Source: Listeria costaricensis (GTDB taxonomy: Bacteria; Bacillota; Bacilli; Lactobacillales; Listeriaceae). Taken from it: 39,869 bases of DNA. The position numbers were made by a program, and so were the translations under genes. This document shows, in pieces, positions 15,536 to 25,098 of the stretch. Numbering within the stretch: the first letter of the stretch is position 1; each line of letters starts with the position of its first letter. Location of the stretch: NCBI RefSeq assembly GCF_900183385.1, contig NZ_FXUT01000020.1:1-39869 (forward strand), written 5' to 3'. The notes beneath the pieces are model-generated. The model was not told where the DNA came from and did no database searches. It was given only the letters and a program-made list of their open reading frames with translations.

Positions 15536-18500
15536 ATGAGAGATAAAAAAGGGAGAAAGCGGTGGATTAAAAGGATTAGTGCAGTTTTGGTGGCATTGCT
15601 ACTAACGAATCTTTTTGCTTCGACCGCGTTTGCACTGGATGGGGTCTATCATAATCCATATGGAGACGACGATTTATATACAGTTCAACCTACAGAGAGA
15701 AGTCCACGTGATCCAAAAGCAGGTGAAGACGTCATTCTCAACATTACGACATGGCCGATTGAATCGGGTCAAAGTGTCTGGGTGGAATGGACGAAAAATG
15801 ATGAGGCGCAACCTGATGTAGGAGCTGCGTACAATTACAATTCCGGTAATAATACTTACTGGGATGCCAATATAGGTAGCTTTAAAAAAGGGGACAAAAT
15901 TACTTATACGATTAAGGCAAATGTAAATGGCGGCAATGAAGTTTCTAGTGGTCCTTATACATTCTATGTGACTGACTGGGAATATGTGCAGGATGTAACA
16001 AGTGTAGAAGATCAAGGGGATAAGATTGCACTCAATATGTCGGCAACGGCAGGTACTTTTTCGCCAAAACTCTATCTTTCTTTTAAAGAGAGTGATGTGC
16101 TCCGTACAGAATTATCGCCTACTGGTAATGAGACAGGACATGGCGGTATTTCAGGCTATACGCTGAATGATACGGCAGATCACACCACGATCACGACAGA
16201 TAAATTGCGAGTGGAAATTGATAAACAACCGTACCGGATGGAAGTTTACAAGGCGGACGGAACAAAACTGACGGAGGAATATACGACGGCCAATTCACTG
16301 GGCTGGCTGACAGATGGCAAAAATGTCATCAATCAGTTCCAAAATAGCTATGCAACACCGCTCGATGAGGCATTCTATGGCTTTGGTGAACGGTACGATT
16401 CGCTCAATCAGCGCGGCTATGATGTTGAAACGTATGTCTATAATGAGTATCAGGATCAGGCGCAAACACAGCGGACGTACTTGGCGGTGCCATTCTTTGT
16501 CAGCGATAATCACTACGGCATGTACGTCGATTCTGACTTCCACTCGCAGTTCCAGATGGCGACAAAAGTGGAGGATAAGTATACCTTCGTGCTGGACAAT
16601 GACGGTGATATGAATCAGATGCTCGACTATTACATTATCGGTGGCGATGATCAAAACGAAATTGTCGATCACTATACGGATATTACCGGGAAAACGGAGC
16701 TGCTTCCAAAATGGGCATTTGGTCTTTGGATGTCGGCCAATGAATGGAATCAGGATGCGGATGTCCAAAATGCCTTGGCAAATGCCAAAGCAAACGACAT
16801 TCCGGCAACTGGTTTTGTGCTGGAGCAATGGAGCGATGAGGAGACCTATTACATCTGGAATGATGCGACTTATACGCCTAAAGTAAATGGCGAACCGTTT
16901 TCTTATAGTGATTTCACGTTTAATGGTCGCTGGAAGGATCCAAAAGGGATGGTTCAGGATGTCCATGATGCAGGAATGAATATCGTGCTGTGGCAGGTGC
17001 CGGTTCTGAAAGATGACGGGACGACCTATGAACAGCGCGACAATGATGAAGCCTACATGATTGCGCAGGGCTACTGTGCGGATGACGGGACAGGGGCGCC
17101 ATACCGGGTGCCGGCGTCGCAGTGGTTCGGAAATGGCATTCTGCTAGACTTTACCAATCAGGAGGCAGTTGACTGGTGGACGTCGCAGCGGGAATACCTG
17201 GTGTCAGAAGTGGGCATTGATGGGTTCAAGACGGACGGCGGCGAAATGGTCTGGGGGCACGATACGACTTTTGCCAATGGAGAAACCGGGCAGTCGATGC
17301 GGAACCGCTATCCAAGTGACTATGTTTCCAGCTATTTCAACTTTGCGCGTGACTTAAATCCGAATGCGGTCAGCTTTAGCCGTTCTGGAACTTCCGGCGC
17401 TCAGACATCAGGCATTTACTGGTCTGGTGATCAGCCGTCCACATTTGACTCGTTCCAGGCGTCCATGAAAGCAGGCTTGTCGGCCGCTTCATCAGGTGTT
17501 TCTTACTGGGCATGGGATATGGCCGGCTTTACAGGTGATTATCCAACAGCCGAGCTTTATAAACGGGCGACTGAAATGGCTGCCTTTTGTCCAATCATGC
17601 AATTTCACTCGGAGAAATCCGATCCAACGCCAAGTGAAGAACGGTCTCCTTGGAATGCCGTTGCGCGTACTGGCGACGAAAGCATTATGCCGACTTTCCA
17701 AAAATATTTCTACTCGCGGATGAATTTGCTGCCGTATATTTATACTTCGGCTAAGGAAACTGCTGATAATGGGAAGTCGATGATGCGGCCAATGGCAATG
17801 GATTATCCGGACGATGTTGATACAAAAGGGCTGGATGAGCAGTATATGTTTGGTGACAACCTGCTTGTAGCACCGGTTATGGAATCTGGACAGACGACGA
17901 AAGAAATCTATCTGCCAGAAGGTGAATGGATCGATCTTTGGAACGGCGGGATTCATACTGGCGGAGAAACGATCAACTATTATGCAGATGTGGATACGCT
18001 GCCAGTCTTTGTAAAAGCAGGAGCAATCGTGCCGATGAATTTGACGGACGGCTATGAGCTTGGTCAAAATGTGGGCAATGATTTGGAAGCTTATGACAAC
18101 TTTACGTATCGGATCTATCCATCTGGTGACAGCTCTTACAGTTACTATGATGATGTAAATGACGGCAACATGCTGGATATTCGTGTAGCGGAGGACTTTG
18201 CGAATGAAAAAGTAACGGTGAATGTACCTGCAATGGCCAATGATGTGACACTTCAAGTCTTTGGTACGGAACCGAGTGACGTGACAGTTGGCGGGACAGC
18301 ACTGACAGCTTGTGCTACACTGGCTGATTTCAATGCTGCTAGTTCAGGCTATTACTACAACGCGGAGCAAAATTTGACCTATGTGAAAGTACCGCAGGCT
18401 TCAACGGGCGGTGAAGTACTTCTTACAGGCATTCATCATGCGCCATATGAGGCTGAATTCGGCCACTTGACGAATGTTGGAACAGCAAGTGATCATGCGG

Positions 18501-18814
18501 GATATACGGGGACTGGCTTTGTAGCTGGACTTGATCAAACTAATCAGGCGGTTGAGCTGGATATCCAACCGGAAAATGGTGCTGGTAATTATACGATGGA
18601 AGTGCGTTACAGTGCGGGTGTGGAAGATGCGACGCGGACGGTTTATGTTAATGGCGCTAAGCAGACGATCAATTTGCCAAAAACAGCTGACTGGGATACT
18701 TGGGCAACTGTCGAGGTACCAATTACCCTGCATGACGGAAACAATCAAGTCGTTTTCACATTCGGCGATACAGATACGGCAGGCATCAATTTTGACCATG
18801 TCGTAGTGAAATAA
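15536..18814 (+). CDS. ctsY: Secreted GH31 3-alpha-isomaltosyltransferase / cycloalternan-forming enzyme
   Basis: 1092 residues. A signal peptide (about 1-33, ending S-T-A-F-A) shows secretion. Then come an N-terminal beta-sandwich of about 110 residues, the GH31 barrel, and a C-terminal CBM35-like domain (about 968-1092). The nucleophile is Asp567 in G-F-K-T-D-G-G-E and the acid/base Asp632 in W-S-G-D-Q. Size and layout match CtsY of Bacillus globisporus (1093 residues as I recall), which moves isomaltosyl units onto O3 and closes the ring of cyclo-nigerosyl-nigerose (cycloalternan). L. monocytogenes Lmo2446 is the known cycloalternan-forming relative. I chose ATG 15536 because GGGAG ends 10 bases upstream; ATG 15530 and GTG 15527 are in frame. 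First gene of a two-gene operon. Confidence 0.83.
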   Translation: MRDKKGRKRWIKRISAVLVALLLTNLFASTAFALDGVYHNPYGDDDLYTVQPTERSPRDPKAGEDVILNITTWPIESGQSVWVEWTKNDEAQPDVGAAYNYNSGNNTYWDANIGSFKKGDKITYTIKANVNGGNEVSSGPYTFYVTDWEYVQDVTSVEDQGDKIALNMSATAGTFSPKLYLSFKESDVLRTELSPTGNETGHGGISGYTLNDTADHTTITTDKLRVEIDKQPYRMEVYKADGTKLTEEYTTANSLGWLTDGKNVINQFQNSYATPLDEAFYGFGERYDSLNQRGYDVETYVYNEYQDQAQTQRTYLAVPFFVSDNHYGMYVDSDFHSQFQMATKVEDKYTFVLDNDGDMNQMLDYYIIGGDDQNEIVDHYTDITGKTELLPKWAFGLWMSANEWNQDADVQNALANAKANDIPATGFVLEQWSDEETYYIWNDATYTPKVNGEPFSYSDFTFNGRWKDPKGMVQDVHDAGMNIVLWQVPVLKDDGTTYEQRDNDEAYMIAQGYCADDGTGAPYRVPASQWFGNGILLDFTNQEAVDWWTSQREYLVSEVGIDGFKTDGGEMVWGHDTTFANGETGQSMRNRYPSDYVSSYFNFARDLNPNAVSFSRSGTSGAQTSGIYWSGDQPSTFDSFQASMKAGLSAASSGVSYWAWDMAGFTGDYPTAELYKRATEMAAFCPIMQFHSEKSDPTPSEERSPWNAVARTGDESIMPTFQKYFYSRMNLLPYIYTSAKETADNGKSMMRPMAMDYPDDVDTKGLDEQYMFGDNLLVAPVMESGQTTKEIYLPEGEWIDLWNGGIHTGGETINYYADVDTLPVFVKAGAIVPMNLTDGYELGQNVGNDLEAYDNFTYRIYPSGDSSYSYYDDVNDGNMLDIRVAEDFANEKVTVNVPAMANDVTLQVFGTEPSDVTVGGTALTACATLADFNAASSGYYYNAEQNLTYVKVPQASTGGEVLLTGIHHAPYEAEFGHLTNVGTASDHAGYTGTGFVAGLDQTNQAVELDIQPENGAGNYTMEVRYSAGVEDATRTVYVNGAKQTINLPKTADWDTWATVEVPITLHDGNNQVVFTFGDTDTAGINFDHVVVK

Positions 18815-18818
18815 GCGT

Positions 18819-18850
18819 GAGGATAGGGGGAGTCGTCTCTTCCTATTCTC
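18819..18850 (+). other. Strong intercistronic hairpin without T run
   Basis: 14-bp stem GAGGATAGGGGGAG (18819-18832) / CTCTTCCTATTCTC (18837-18850), three G-U pairs, TCGT loop. No T run follows, so it is not a classic terminator. It lies right after the ctsY-like stop codon and may protect the upstream message end or set the ratio of the two enzymes. Confidence 0.6.
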
Positions 18851-18895
18851 TCGTATGGGGAGAATAAGATACTAGACAGAAAGGGAGAACAAGGC

Positions 18896-21800
18896 ATGAA
18901 AAAAGGGTTCAAGCAAGTTTTTACAAGTTTATCCGTTGCTTCGATTGCGCTATTCGGTGTTTTAGCAGATGTCCCGATTACTGTTCCGGTTTCAGCAGAG
19001 GAGACTGGGAAAAAGGCTGAACAGAAGGTCGCTGCTTACAACGGGCAGGCGAACAATCTGACGCAGGAGCAGTACGATCAGGTCAGTGCGGAAGAGGGGC
19101 TGGGCAATGTCATCAATGTGACGGTTACAGACAATATGGTGTCACTTCAAATCGACAATGGCGATGAGGCGGATGACGACTATTTGGAAATCACGCCGCT
19201 TAAAAATAATCTGCTGAAAGTGAATCTCCGGCCGAGCAACGTGGCTGACAGTGCGGATACACCAATGATCGACCCGGATGCTAGTTTTTCGGCTATCGAG
19301 GCGGATATTGATACATCGGGCGATCCAATTGTTATCTCGACTGCTGCCTGCACATTAGAAATTGCACGCAATCCGGCGCGAATGACATTCAAAGACAAAG
19401 ATGGGAATGTCCTTTTATCCGAGTCAGCAGATGGCGGGATTTTTAACGGTGGTGTGCGTTTTAAACGCGGTGCGGACGATCATATTTACGGCGCTTATGG
19501 AATCAGTTTTGGCGACGGGGATCTTGGTATGGAGCGGGATAATACGGCGGATGCGAATAAAACGGTGCAGGCTGGGCAGCAGGGGAATGCAGGCGGGCCG
19601 TTCATGTGGTCGACGGATGGATACGGGATCCTGGTAGACAGTGACGGCGGCTATCCTTTCTCAGAAGCATCAACGGGCAAGTTAGAATTTTATTACGGGG
19701 ATACGGTTGAGGAGGGCCGGCGCTACGATAAGAAAAACGTCGAGCTTTATCTGATGGCAGGCAATCCAGAAGAAATTATGGCTTCTTATGCGGATGTAAC
19801 GGGACATACGCCGATGATGCCAAAATGGTCGCTGGGCTTTTCAAATTTTGAATGGGGCATTAATGAAGAGGAATTCCGTAATAACGTGGATACTTACCGC
19901 GCGAAAGGCATTCCGATTGATGCCTATGCGTTCGACTATGACTGGAAATTTTACGGGGATCCGGTTCATGGTGGGGACTATGGCGAGTTCACTTGGAATA
20001 CAGATAATTTCCCTTCTGCCGCAACAACAAAGTTAAAAGAAGATATGGATGAGCAAAATATCAACATGATTGGGATTACGAAACCGCGTGTGGTGACCAA
20101 TTTGGAAGATGGAACACCGACGCAACAAGGGCAAGATGCTGCGGCAAACGGCTACTTCTATCCGGGGCAGGCGCCATATCAGGATTATTTTGTTCCGGTG
20201 ACGGTAGAAAGTATCGATCCTTATAATGCGGACGAACGAGCATGGTGGTGGTCGCATTCAGAAGATGCTTATAATAAAGGAATCGTCGGCTGGTGGAATG
20301 ATGAAACCGATAAAGTGTCATCCGGAGCGGCGCAGTACTGGTTTGGCAACTTTACAACGGGCTTTATGTCGCAAACGATGTATGAGGGTCAGCGCGACTA
20401 TACGAATGACTCGGAACGTGTGTGGCAAACGGCGCGGACATATTATCCGGGGGCACAGCGGTACGGGACATCGATGTGGTCGGGGGATATTGGCGTTCAG
20501 TGGAAAAAAGGAGAGGTCATTGACTGGGCAAACGGGATGAGTGAACAGCCAAGCACAATGCTTTCTTCGATCAACCTTGGTCAGACGAAATGGGGCATGG
20601 ATACGGGCGGCTTTAATGCCAATTCAGGTCAAGTGTTGAACCCTGATCCAGAACTTTATACGCGATGGATGGAATTCAGCTCGGTCGTGCCGGTCTTCCG
20701 TACGCACGGGAACGACAATCAGCAGCGTCAGCCTTGGTACTACGGTGGTACAGCAGAGGAAATGGCGAAAAGCAGCATGATCTGGCGCTATTCGATGGTG
20801 CCGTATATGTATGCCTATGAACGAAATGCCTATGAAAATGGCGTCGGTTTGGTACAGCCGCTCACATTCAACTATCCGGATGATGATAATGTGGCCAATA
20901 TGACGAATGAATGGATGTTTGGTGACAATCTACTAGTTGCGCCAATTTTGGAAGAGGGGGCTGGATCGCGGGAGATCTATCTGCCGGCAGGAACTTGGAT
21001 TGATTACAACCGCGGCGATGTCTACGAAGGCGGTCAAACGATTTCTTACCAAGTGGATGCAGAAAACTGGTCGGATCTGCCAATGTTCGTTAAACAAGGC
21101 GCGATCATTCCAATGCAGCAGCCGGAAGACCATATTGATACTACTTCTGCAGAAACGATCTATCTGGATACGTTTGCGTCAAATGAAACAACGACATTCA
21201 CGCATTATGACGATGATGGCAGCAGCTACGATTATGAAAAAGGCTCTTCTTCTTACATGAAGCAGGCATTTGAAGTATCTGGAAGTGATAGCGGCTCGAC
21301 TTTTACCGTCAAGGCGAAAACGGGTGACTATAACTCCAACACATCGAACTATATTGTCAAACTTCATGGCGAAGCGGCAGAAAATGTCAATATTGACGGT
21401 TCGGCGGCAACGAAATATGATGATCTGACTGCACTCGAAGCGGCAGCGGGAACCGGGTTTGCAACGGGGACTGATGTTTATGGGGATGTGACCTATGTCA
21501 AAGTGGCCGCACAAGGTACAGCAGATACGGTGATTCAAACAACGGGTTCTAGTACAGCAGCGGACAAAGCGGTTTATGAAATGGAGAAGGGCTCCTTGTT
21601 TGCTGAAACGCTGGCTGACCGTCCGGAAGTGTCTGACGGCTCGGTTACTGGACTGGATGCTGACGGAACCGGTGCGACTGTATATGCCAATGTGAAAGAC
21701 AGCGGCGACTACAGTGTGGACCTGACTTACAAAAATACAGGTAGCAGTGCAGAAACGTTGAGCATTTTTGTCAATGGGGAACGTGTAGAAGAGGTGAAAC

Positions 21801-22837
21801 TAGCACCTGCTGAAACCGTTGCAACAAGCACATTGCCACTTTCTGCTGGTAAAAACAGTATCAGTTATGAAGTGGTCAAAGATGCAGGCGACGACGGCAC
21901 GAATATTGAGCTTGACAAAGTGGAGCTGTCGACAAATCCGGATGTTTTGAAAGTGGAAGCAGAGGATGCCAAAATGGGCGGCACGCTTATCGAAAATAAC
22001 GAGCATTGGTATTACAGCGGCACAGGTTTTGTTGAATCGTTTCTAAATGCCGGCGATGAGCTGACCTTTGAAGTGACTGTACCGGAAGACGGCAGCTACA
22101 CGCTGAACACCCGCACGGCTAATGGGACGGGCATGCCGCAATCGCTTGACCTGTATGCGAACGGTACGTATGAATCGCGTGTCGAATTCCCTTCCTACGG
22201 GCAAAATTGGAACATTTGGAGCGATACAAACACGACGGTGAATTTGAAAGCAGGTGTCAATAAAGTTTCCTATTTGATGGATAATGGGACAACGGGGAAC
22301 GTCAATATTGACCGGATTCTCGTTTCTAAAGAGCCGATCACAGCACCTGTTTCATCAGAAAAAAATCTGCTGGATGACAGCGGCTTTGAACGAGCGGCCT
22401 CGCAAACAAATAATTGGACAGAATGGCATGCGGATGGTCAGGAGAGCGCTTATGGCGTTGACAGCGGTTCAGGTGTCAATCCGCCTGAATCACCAAAATT
22501 CGGTGACCAGAGTGCCTATTTCTATCTTCCGGGTGCCTATCAGGAAAGCATCCATCAGGAGATTCAGGTGCCGAAAAACAATACAAATTATGATGTATCG
22601 GCCTGGGTGAAGCTGAGCAATACTTCGCCAACGACCGCTCGAATGGAACTGTCTGCTTACGATAGCACGAGTGGGCAAAATGTCAATCTGACAGACGACG
22701 GCAAGTGGCATTATATTCATGTGGAAAATATCCATGTGACAACAGGCAACCTCAGTGTGGGCTTCTATGTCGACTCTCCGGGAGGCACGACCCTTCATAT
22801 TGATAATGTCAGTATTGAAGAAAGTCTGACCGAATAA
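18896..22837 (+). CDS. ctsZ: Secreted GH31 6-alpha-glucosyltransferase (CtsZ-like)
   Basis: 1313 residues. The signal peptide ends near Ala34 (V-S-A). The GH31 barrel has nucleophile Asp469 (W-W-N-D-E) and acid/base Asp531 (W-S-G-D-I). The C-terminal third holds three beta-sandwich carbohydrate-binding modules: about 890-1012 and 1015-1150 (CBM35/CBM6-like, the second opening V-E-A-E-D-A) and 1157-1312 (N-L-L-D-D-S-G-F-E start, CBM4/16/61-like). B. globisporus CtsZ (about 1284 residues, as I recall) puts alpha-1,6-glucosyl caps on maltooligosaccharides, giving the substrate for CtsY. The order ctsY-ctsZ matches that cluster. In L. monocytogenes I recall an internalin-like gene between the two homologues; here they are adjacent. 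Ends at a strong terminator. Confidence 0.83.
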   Translation: MKKGFKQVFTSLSVASIALFGVLADVPITVPVSAEETGKKAEQKVAAYNGQANNLTQEQYDQVSAEEGLGNVINVTVTDNMVSLQIDNGDEADDDYLEITPLKNNLLKVNLRPSNVADSADTPMIDPDASFSAIEADIDTSGDPIVISTAACTLEIARNPARMTFKDKDGNVLLSESADGGIFNGGVRFKRGADDHIYGAYGISFGDGDLGMERDNTADANKTVQAGQQGNAGGPFMWSTDGYGILVDSDGGYPFSEASTGKLEFYYGDTVEEGRRYDKKNVELYLMAGNPEEIMASYADVTGHTPMMPKWSLGFSNFEWGINEEEFRNNVDTYRAKGIPIDAYAFDYDWKFYGDPVHGGDYGEFTWNTDNFPSAATTKLKEDMDEQNINMIGITKPRVVTNLEDGTPTQQGQDAAANGYFYPGQAPYQDYFVPVTVESIDPYNADERAWWWSHSEDAYNKGIVGWWNDETDKVSSGAAQYWFGNFTTGFMSQTMYEGQRDYTNDSERVWQTARTYYPGAQRYGTSMWSGDIGVQWKKGEVIDWANGMSEQPSTMLSSINLGQTKWGMDTGGFNANSGQVLNPDPELYTRWMEFSSVVPVFRTHGNDNQQRQPWYYGGTAEEMAKSSMIWRYSMVPYMYAYERNAYENGVGLVQPLTFNYPDDDNVANMTNEWMFGDNLLVAPILEEGAGSREIYLPAGTWIDYNRGDVYEGGQTISYQVDAENWSDLPMFVKQGAIIPMQQPEDHIDTTSAETIYLDTFASNETTTFTHYDDDGSSYDYEKGSSSYMKQAFEVSGSDSGSTFTVKAKTGDYNSNTSNYIVKLHGEAAENVNIDGSAATKYDDLTALEAAAGTGFATGTDVYGDVTYVKVAAQGTADTVIQTTGSSTAADKAVYEMEKGSLFAETLADRPEVSDGSVTGLDADGTGATVYANVKDSGDYSVDLTYKNTGSSAETLSIFVNGERVEEVKLAPAETVATSTLPLSAGKNSISYEVVKDAGDDGTNIELDKVELSTNPDVLKVEAEDAKMGGTLIENNEHWYYSGTGFVESFLNAGDELTFEVTVPEDGSYTLNTRTANGTGMPQSLDLYANGTYESRVEFPSYGQNWNIWSDTNTTVNLKAGVNKVSYLMDNGTTGNVNIDRILVSKEPITAPVSSEKNLLDDSGFERAASQTNNWTEWHADGQESAYGVDSGSGVNPPESPKFGDQSAYFYLPGAYQESIHQEIQVPKNNTNYDVSAWVKLSNTSPTTARMELSAYDSTSGQNVNLTDDGKWHYIHVENIHVTTGNLSVGFYVDSPGGTTLHIDNVSIEESLTE

Positions 22838-22842
22838 TTTTG

Positions 22843-22880
22843 AAAACCTTGTCGATTGGAAAATTATCGGCAAGGTTTTT
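22843..22880 (+). terminator. Terminator of the secreted transferase operon
   Basis: 14-bp stem AAAACCTTGTCGAT (22843-22856) / ATCGGCAAGGTTTT (22866-22879), one G-U pair, ending in a T run. Confidence 0.9.
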
Positions 22881-22895
22881 CTTCATAAAAAATAC

Positions 22896-22962
22896 TTGCA
22901 TTTTGAAAACGAATACAGTATGATTTAAATATAACTTACTTCGTTCATTGAACAAAGTAAGT
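22896..22962 (+). promoter_or_regulatory. Promoter with cre-like site and ROK operator
   Basis: TTGCAT (22896-22901), 17-base spacer, TATGAT (22919-22924). A cre-like TGAAAACGAATACA (22904-22917; 12 of 14) fills the spacer. From 22934 to 22962 there is a 29-bp palindrome: ACTTACTT-N-GTTC-ATT-GAAC-N-AAGTAAGT, all arm bases paired except the one N pair. It covers the transcription start, so the ROK protein encoded next should repress its own operon until the sugar is present. No second full copy of this palindrome was seen in the window. Confidence 0.85.
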
Positions 22963-22986
22963 GATTAGAAATTGCAGGTGAATAAA

Positions 22987-24198
22987 ATGAGCATACTTCG
23001 GAAGGGAAACAAAGAACTCATCAAAGATATCAATCGTTATACGGTCTTGAATCTGATCCGAGAGCGAGGCGCAATCACACGGACTGAAATAGCGAAAGAG
23101 TGTGATTTTGGCATGTCTACATTAACGTATATTTTAGATGACTTGCAGAGTAATGGATTGATCACAGAAGGGAAAGAAATTTCTTCAACTGGTGGGAGAC
23201 GCGCCAAACTGATTCAATTCAACTCTGAATATGGTTTTATTGTAAGCGTCAAAATAGAAGAGGAACGATTGTTGTTTGCACTCACAGATCTGGATGCAGC
23301 AATCATCGAATCAACCGAGGTAGCTTTTGAAGAGCATAGTTCTCCTGAAAAAATTGTCGCACTGATTACAGAAAATGTGAACGCTTTATGTGAGAGAAAG
23401 AAAATTTCAGAAGACGGGTTGTTGGGGATTGGAATCGCTGTTTCTGGACTTGTGGACCGGAAGCAAGGCGTTGTTATCCGCTCGACGATGCTGGGCTGGG
23501 AAAAGGTATCACTTGTTGCCATGTTGGCTGAATATTTTCCGGGTATTTCCATCTTTGTCGACAAAAATATCAACTGCTACACATTAGCTGAGTTATGGCT
23601 TGGGGAAGGCAGACAGTCGTCCAATTTTGTCTGCGTGTCTGTCGGAGCCGGGCTTGGTCTGTCAATCGTCATTGGCCGCCAGATTTACTACGGGGTGAAC
23701 GGCGGGGCAGGAGAGTTTGGTCATACAACACTTTATCCGAATGGTTATCAGTGTCACTGCGGTCAAAAAGGCTGCTTGGAAATGTATGCCTCAGAGTTTT
23801 ATTTTAGAAACCGGGTTAAGGAGCTTAAGTCGGAGCCGAATCATTTGGCCGACTATCATTTTGATTTGATCGGTCAGGAAGCCAAAAATGCGAATCCGCT
23901 TGCCGAACAGCTGATGCATGATATGGGGACCAATCTTGGCGTGGGACTACGCAATCTGATCAATACGTTCAATCCTGAAAAAGTGATTCTTGCGGGAGAA
24001 GGTTTGCATCATCAAGAACTATTTTTGGAAGAAACCAGACGAGTCGCAGCTGAAAACTTTTTCTCTAAAGTAGAAAAAAGAACAGAAATTACAACGAGCC
24101 TGTTGGAAGATACAGCTTGGCTTCAAGGAGCAGCTCTGCTTGTGATTCATCAGCTCTTCCAAGTGCCCATCTACGAGGAACAGGCAACACTGATTTAA
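22987..24198 (+). CDS. ROK-family transcriptional repressor (XylR/NagC type)
   Basis: 403 residues. N-terminal winged helix (about 8-70: T-V-L-N-L-I-R-E-R-G, T-R-T-E-I-A-K), then the ROK sugar-kinase-like fold with the zinc motif C-H-C-G-Q-K-G-C-L-E near residue 257 and G-A-G-L-G. It senses a sugar and releases DNA. The start at ATG 22987 follows AGGTGA; a TTG at 22972 is in frame but lacks support. First gene of an operon with two permeases, a binding protein and three glycosidases, matching lmo0178-lmo0184 as I recall, where the ROK protein was reported to control cycloalternan use. The operator is at 22934-22962. Confidence 0.9.
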   Translation: MSILRKGNKELIKDINRYTVLNLIRERGAITRTEIAKECDFGMSTLTYILDDLQSNGLITEGKEISSTGGRRAKLIQFNSEYGFIVSVKIEEERLLFALTDLDAAIIESTEVAFEEHSSPEKIVALITENVNALCERKKISEDGLLGIGIAVSGLVDRKQGVVIRSTMLGWEKVSLVAMLAEYFPGISIFVDKNINCYTLAELWLGEGRQSSNFVCVSVGAGLGLSIVIGRQIYYGVNGGAGEFGHTTLYPNGYQCHCGQKGCLEMYASEFYFRNRVKELKSEPNHLADYHFDLIGQEAKNANPLAEQLMHDMGTNLGVGLRNLINTFNPEKVILAGEGLHHQELFLEETRRVAAENFFSKVEKRTEITTSLLEDTAWLQGAALLVIHQLFQVPIYEEQATLI

Positions 24199-24219
24199 AA
24201 ATAAGAGGAGGTTTCGTTT

Positions 24220-25098
24220 ATGGTTGGTATGACAAAAAAGAAAACGCTTTTTTGGCTGTCGATCTTTTTGCTGCCAAACTTATTGGGATTTTTAATTTTT
24301 ATCGCACTGCCGATTCTGGGCTCGCTAGGTGTCAGCTTTACAAGCTGGGATCTAGTGGGAGATATCCAGTTTACCGGATTTGACAACTATGTCCGTCTAA
24401 TTCACGATCCGGAGTTTTGGAATTCCTTCAAAAATACAGTGCTGTTTATTATAGGCTATTTGCCGATTGTCATGATTCTAGGACTTGCTTGTGCACTTCT
24501 TTTGAATCGTAAAATCAAATTCCGGCCATTTTTCCGCGCGGTCTACTTTCTGCCAGTTGTTACTTCATGGGTAGCCGTTTCACTCGTTTGGAAATGGCTT
24601 TATAATCCAAGTTACGGACTGATCAACTATTTTCTATCTGTCATTGGGATCGACGGGCCGAACTGGCTGACTGATCCAAGTACAGCCATGATTGCGATCA
24701 TTATTACCAGCGCATGGAAAGATATCGGTTTTGTCATGGTGCTATTCCTTGGCGGGCTGCAAAATATTTCGCCTTCTTATTACGAAGCGGCGAATATGGA
24801 CGGGGCCTCCAAAACGCGGCAGCTGTTCAGCATTACCATTCCGCTACTCACACCGACGACCTTTTTTGTAACGATTATTTCTTTGATCAACTCCTTCCAA
24901 GTATTTGACCAAGTGATGATCATGACAGGAGGCGGGCCAAGTGGTGCCACGATGACGCTGGTGCAGAATATTTATAACCACGCCTTCCGCTACTTTGAAA
25001 TGGGCTACGCTTCAGCGATGAGCTGGGTCTTGTTTATTGTTATCTTTATCATTACGATTATTCAAAATAAACTTCAAAAAAGGTGGTCCAATTACTAA
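24220..25098 (+). CDS. ABC sugar transporter permease (MalF/UgpA type)
   Basis: 292 residues, six membrane helices, with the EAA loop (Y-E-A-A-N-M-D-G-A) near residue 188 that contacts the ATPase. It forms the membrane channel with the next gene product to import the cycloalternan or related gluco-oligosaccharide. AGGAGG lies 8 bases before ATG. Its stop codon shares one base with the next start (TAATG). No ATPase gene is in the operon, so a shared MsmK-type ATPase from elsewhere is needed. Confidence 0.88.
   Translation: MVGMTKKKTLFWLSIFLLPNLLGFLIFIALPILGSLGVSFTSWDLVGDIQFTGFDNYVRLIHDPEFWNSFKNTVLFIIGYLPIVMILGLACALLLNRKIKFRPFFRAVYFLPVVTSWVAVSLVWKWLYNPSYGLINYFLSVIGIDGPNWLTDPSTAMIAIIITSAWKDIGFVMVLFLGGLQNISPSYYEAANMDGASKTRQLFSITIPLLTPTTFFVTIISLINSFQVFDQVMIMTGGGPSGATMTLVQNIYNHAFRYFEMGYASAMSWVLFIVIFIITIIQNKLQKRWSNY

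Noticed and set aside
16295-18256. Long minus-strand frames opposite the GH31 genes (up to 254 codons)
   Set aside because: They are shadows of well-supported plus-strand coding sequence and have no start signals.
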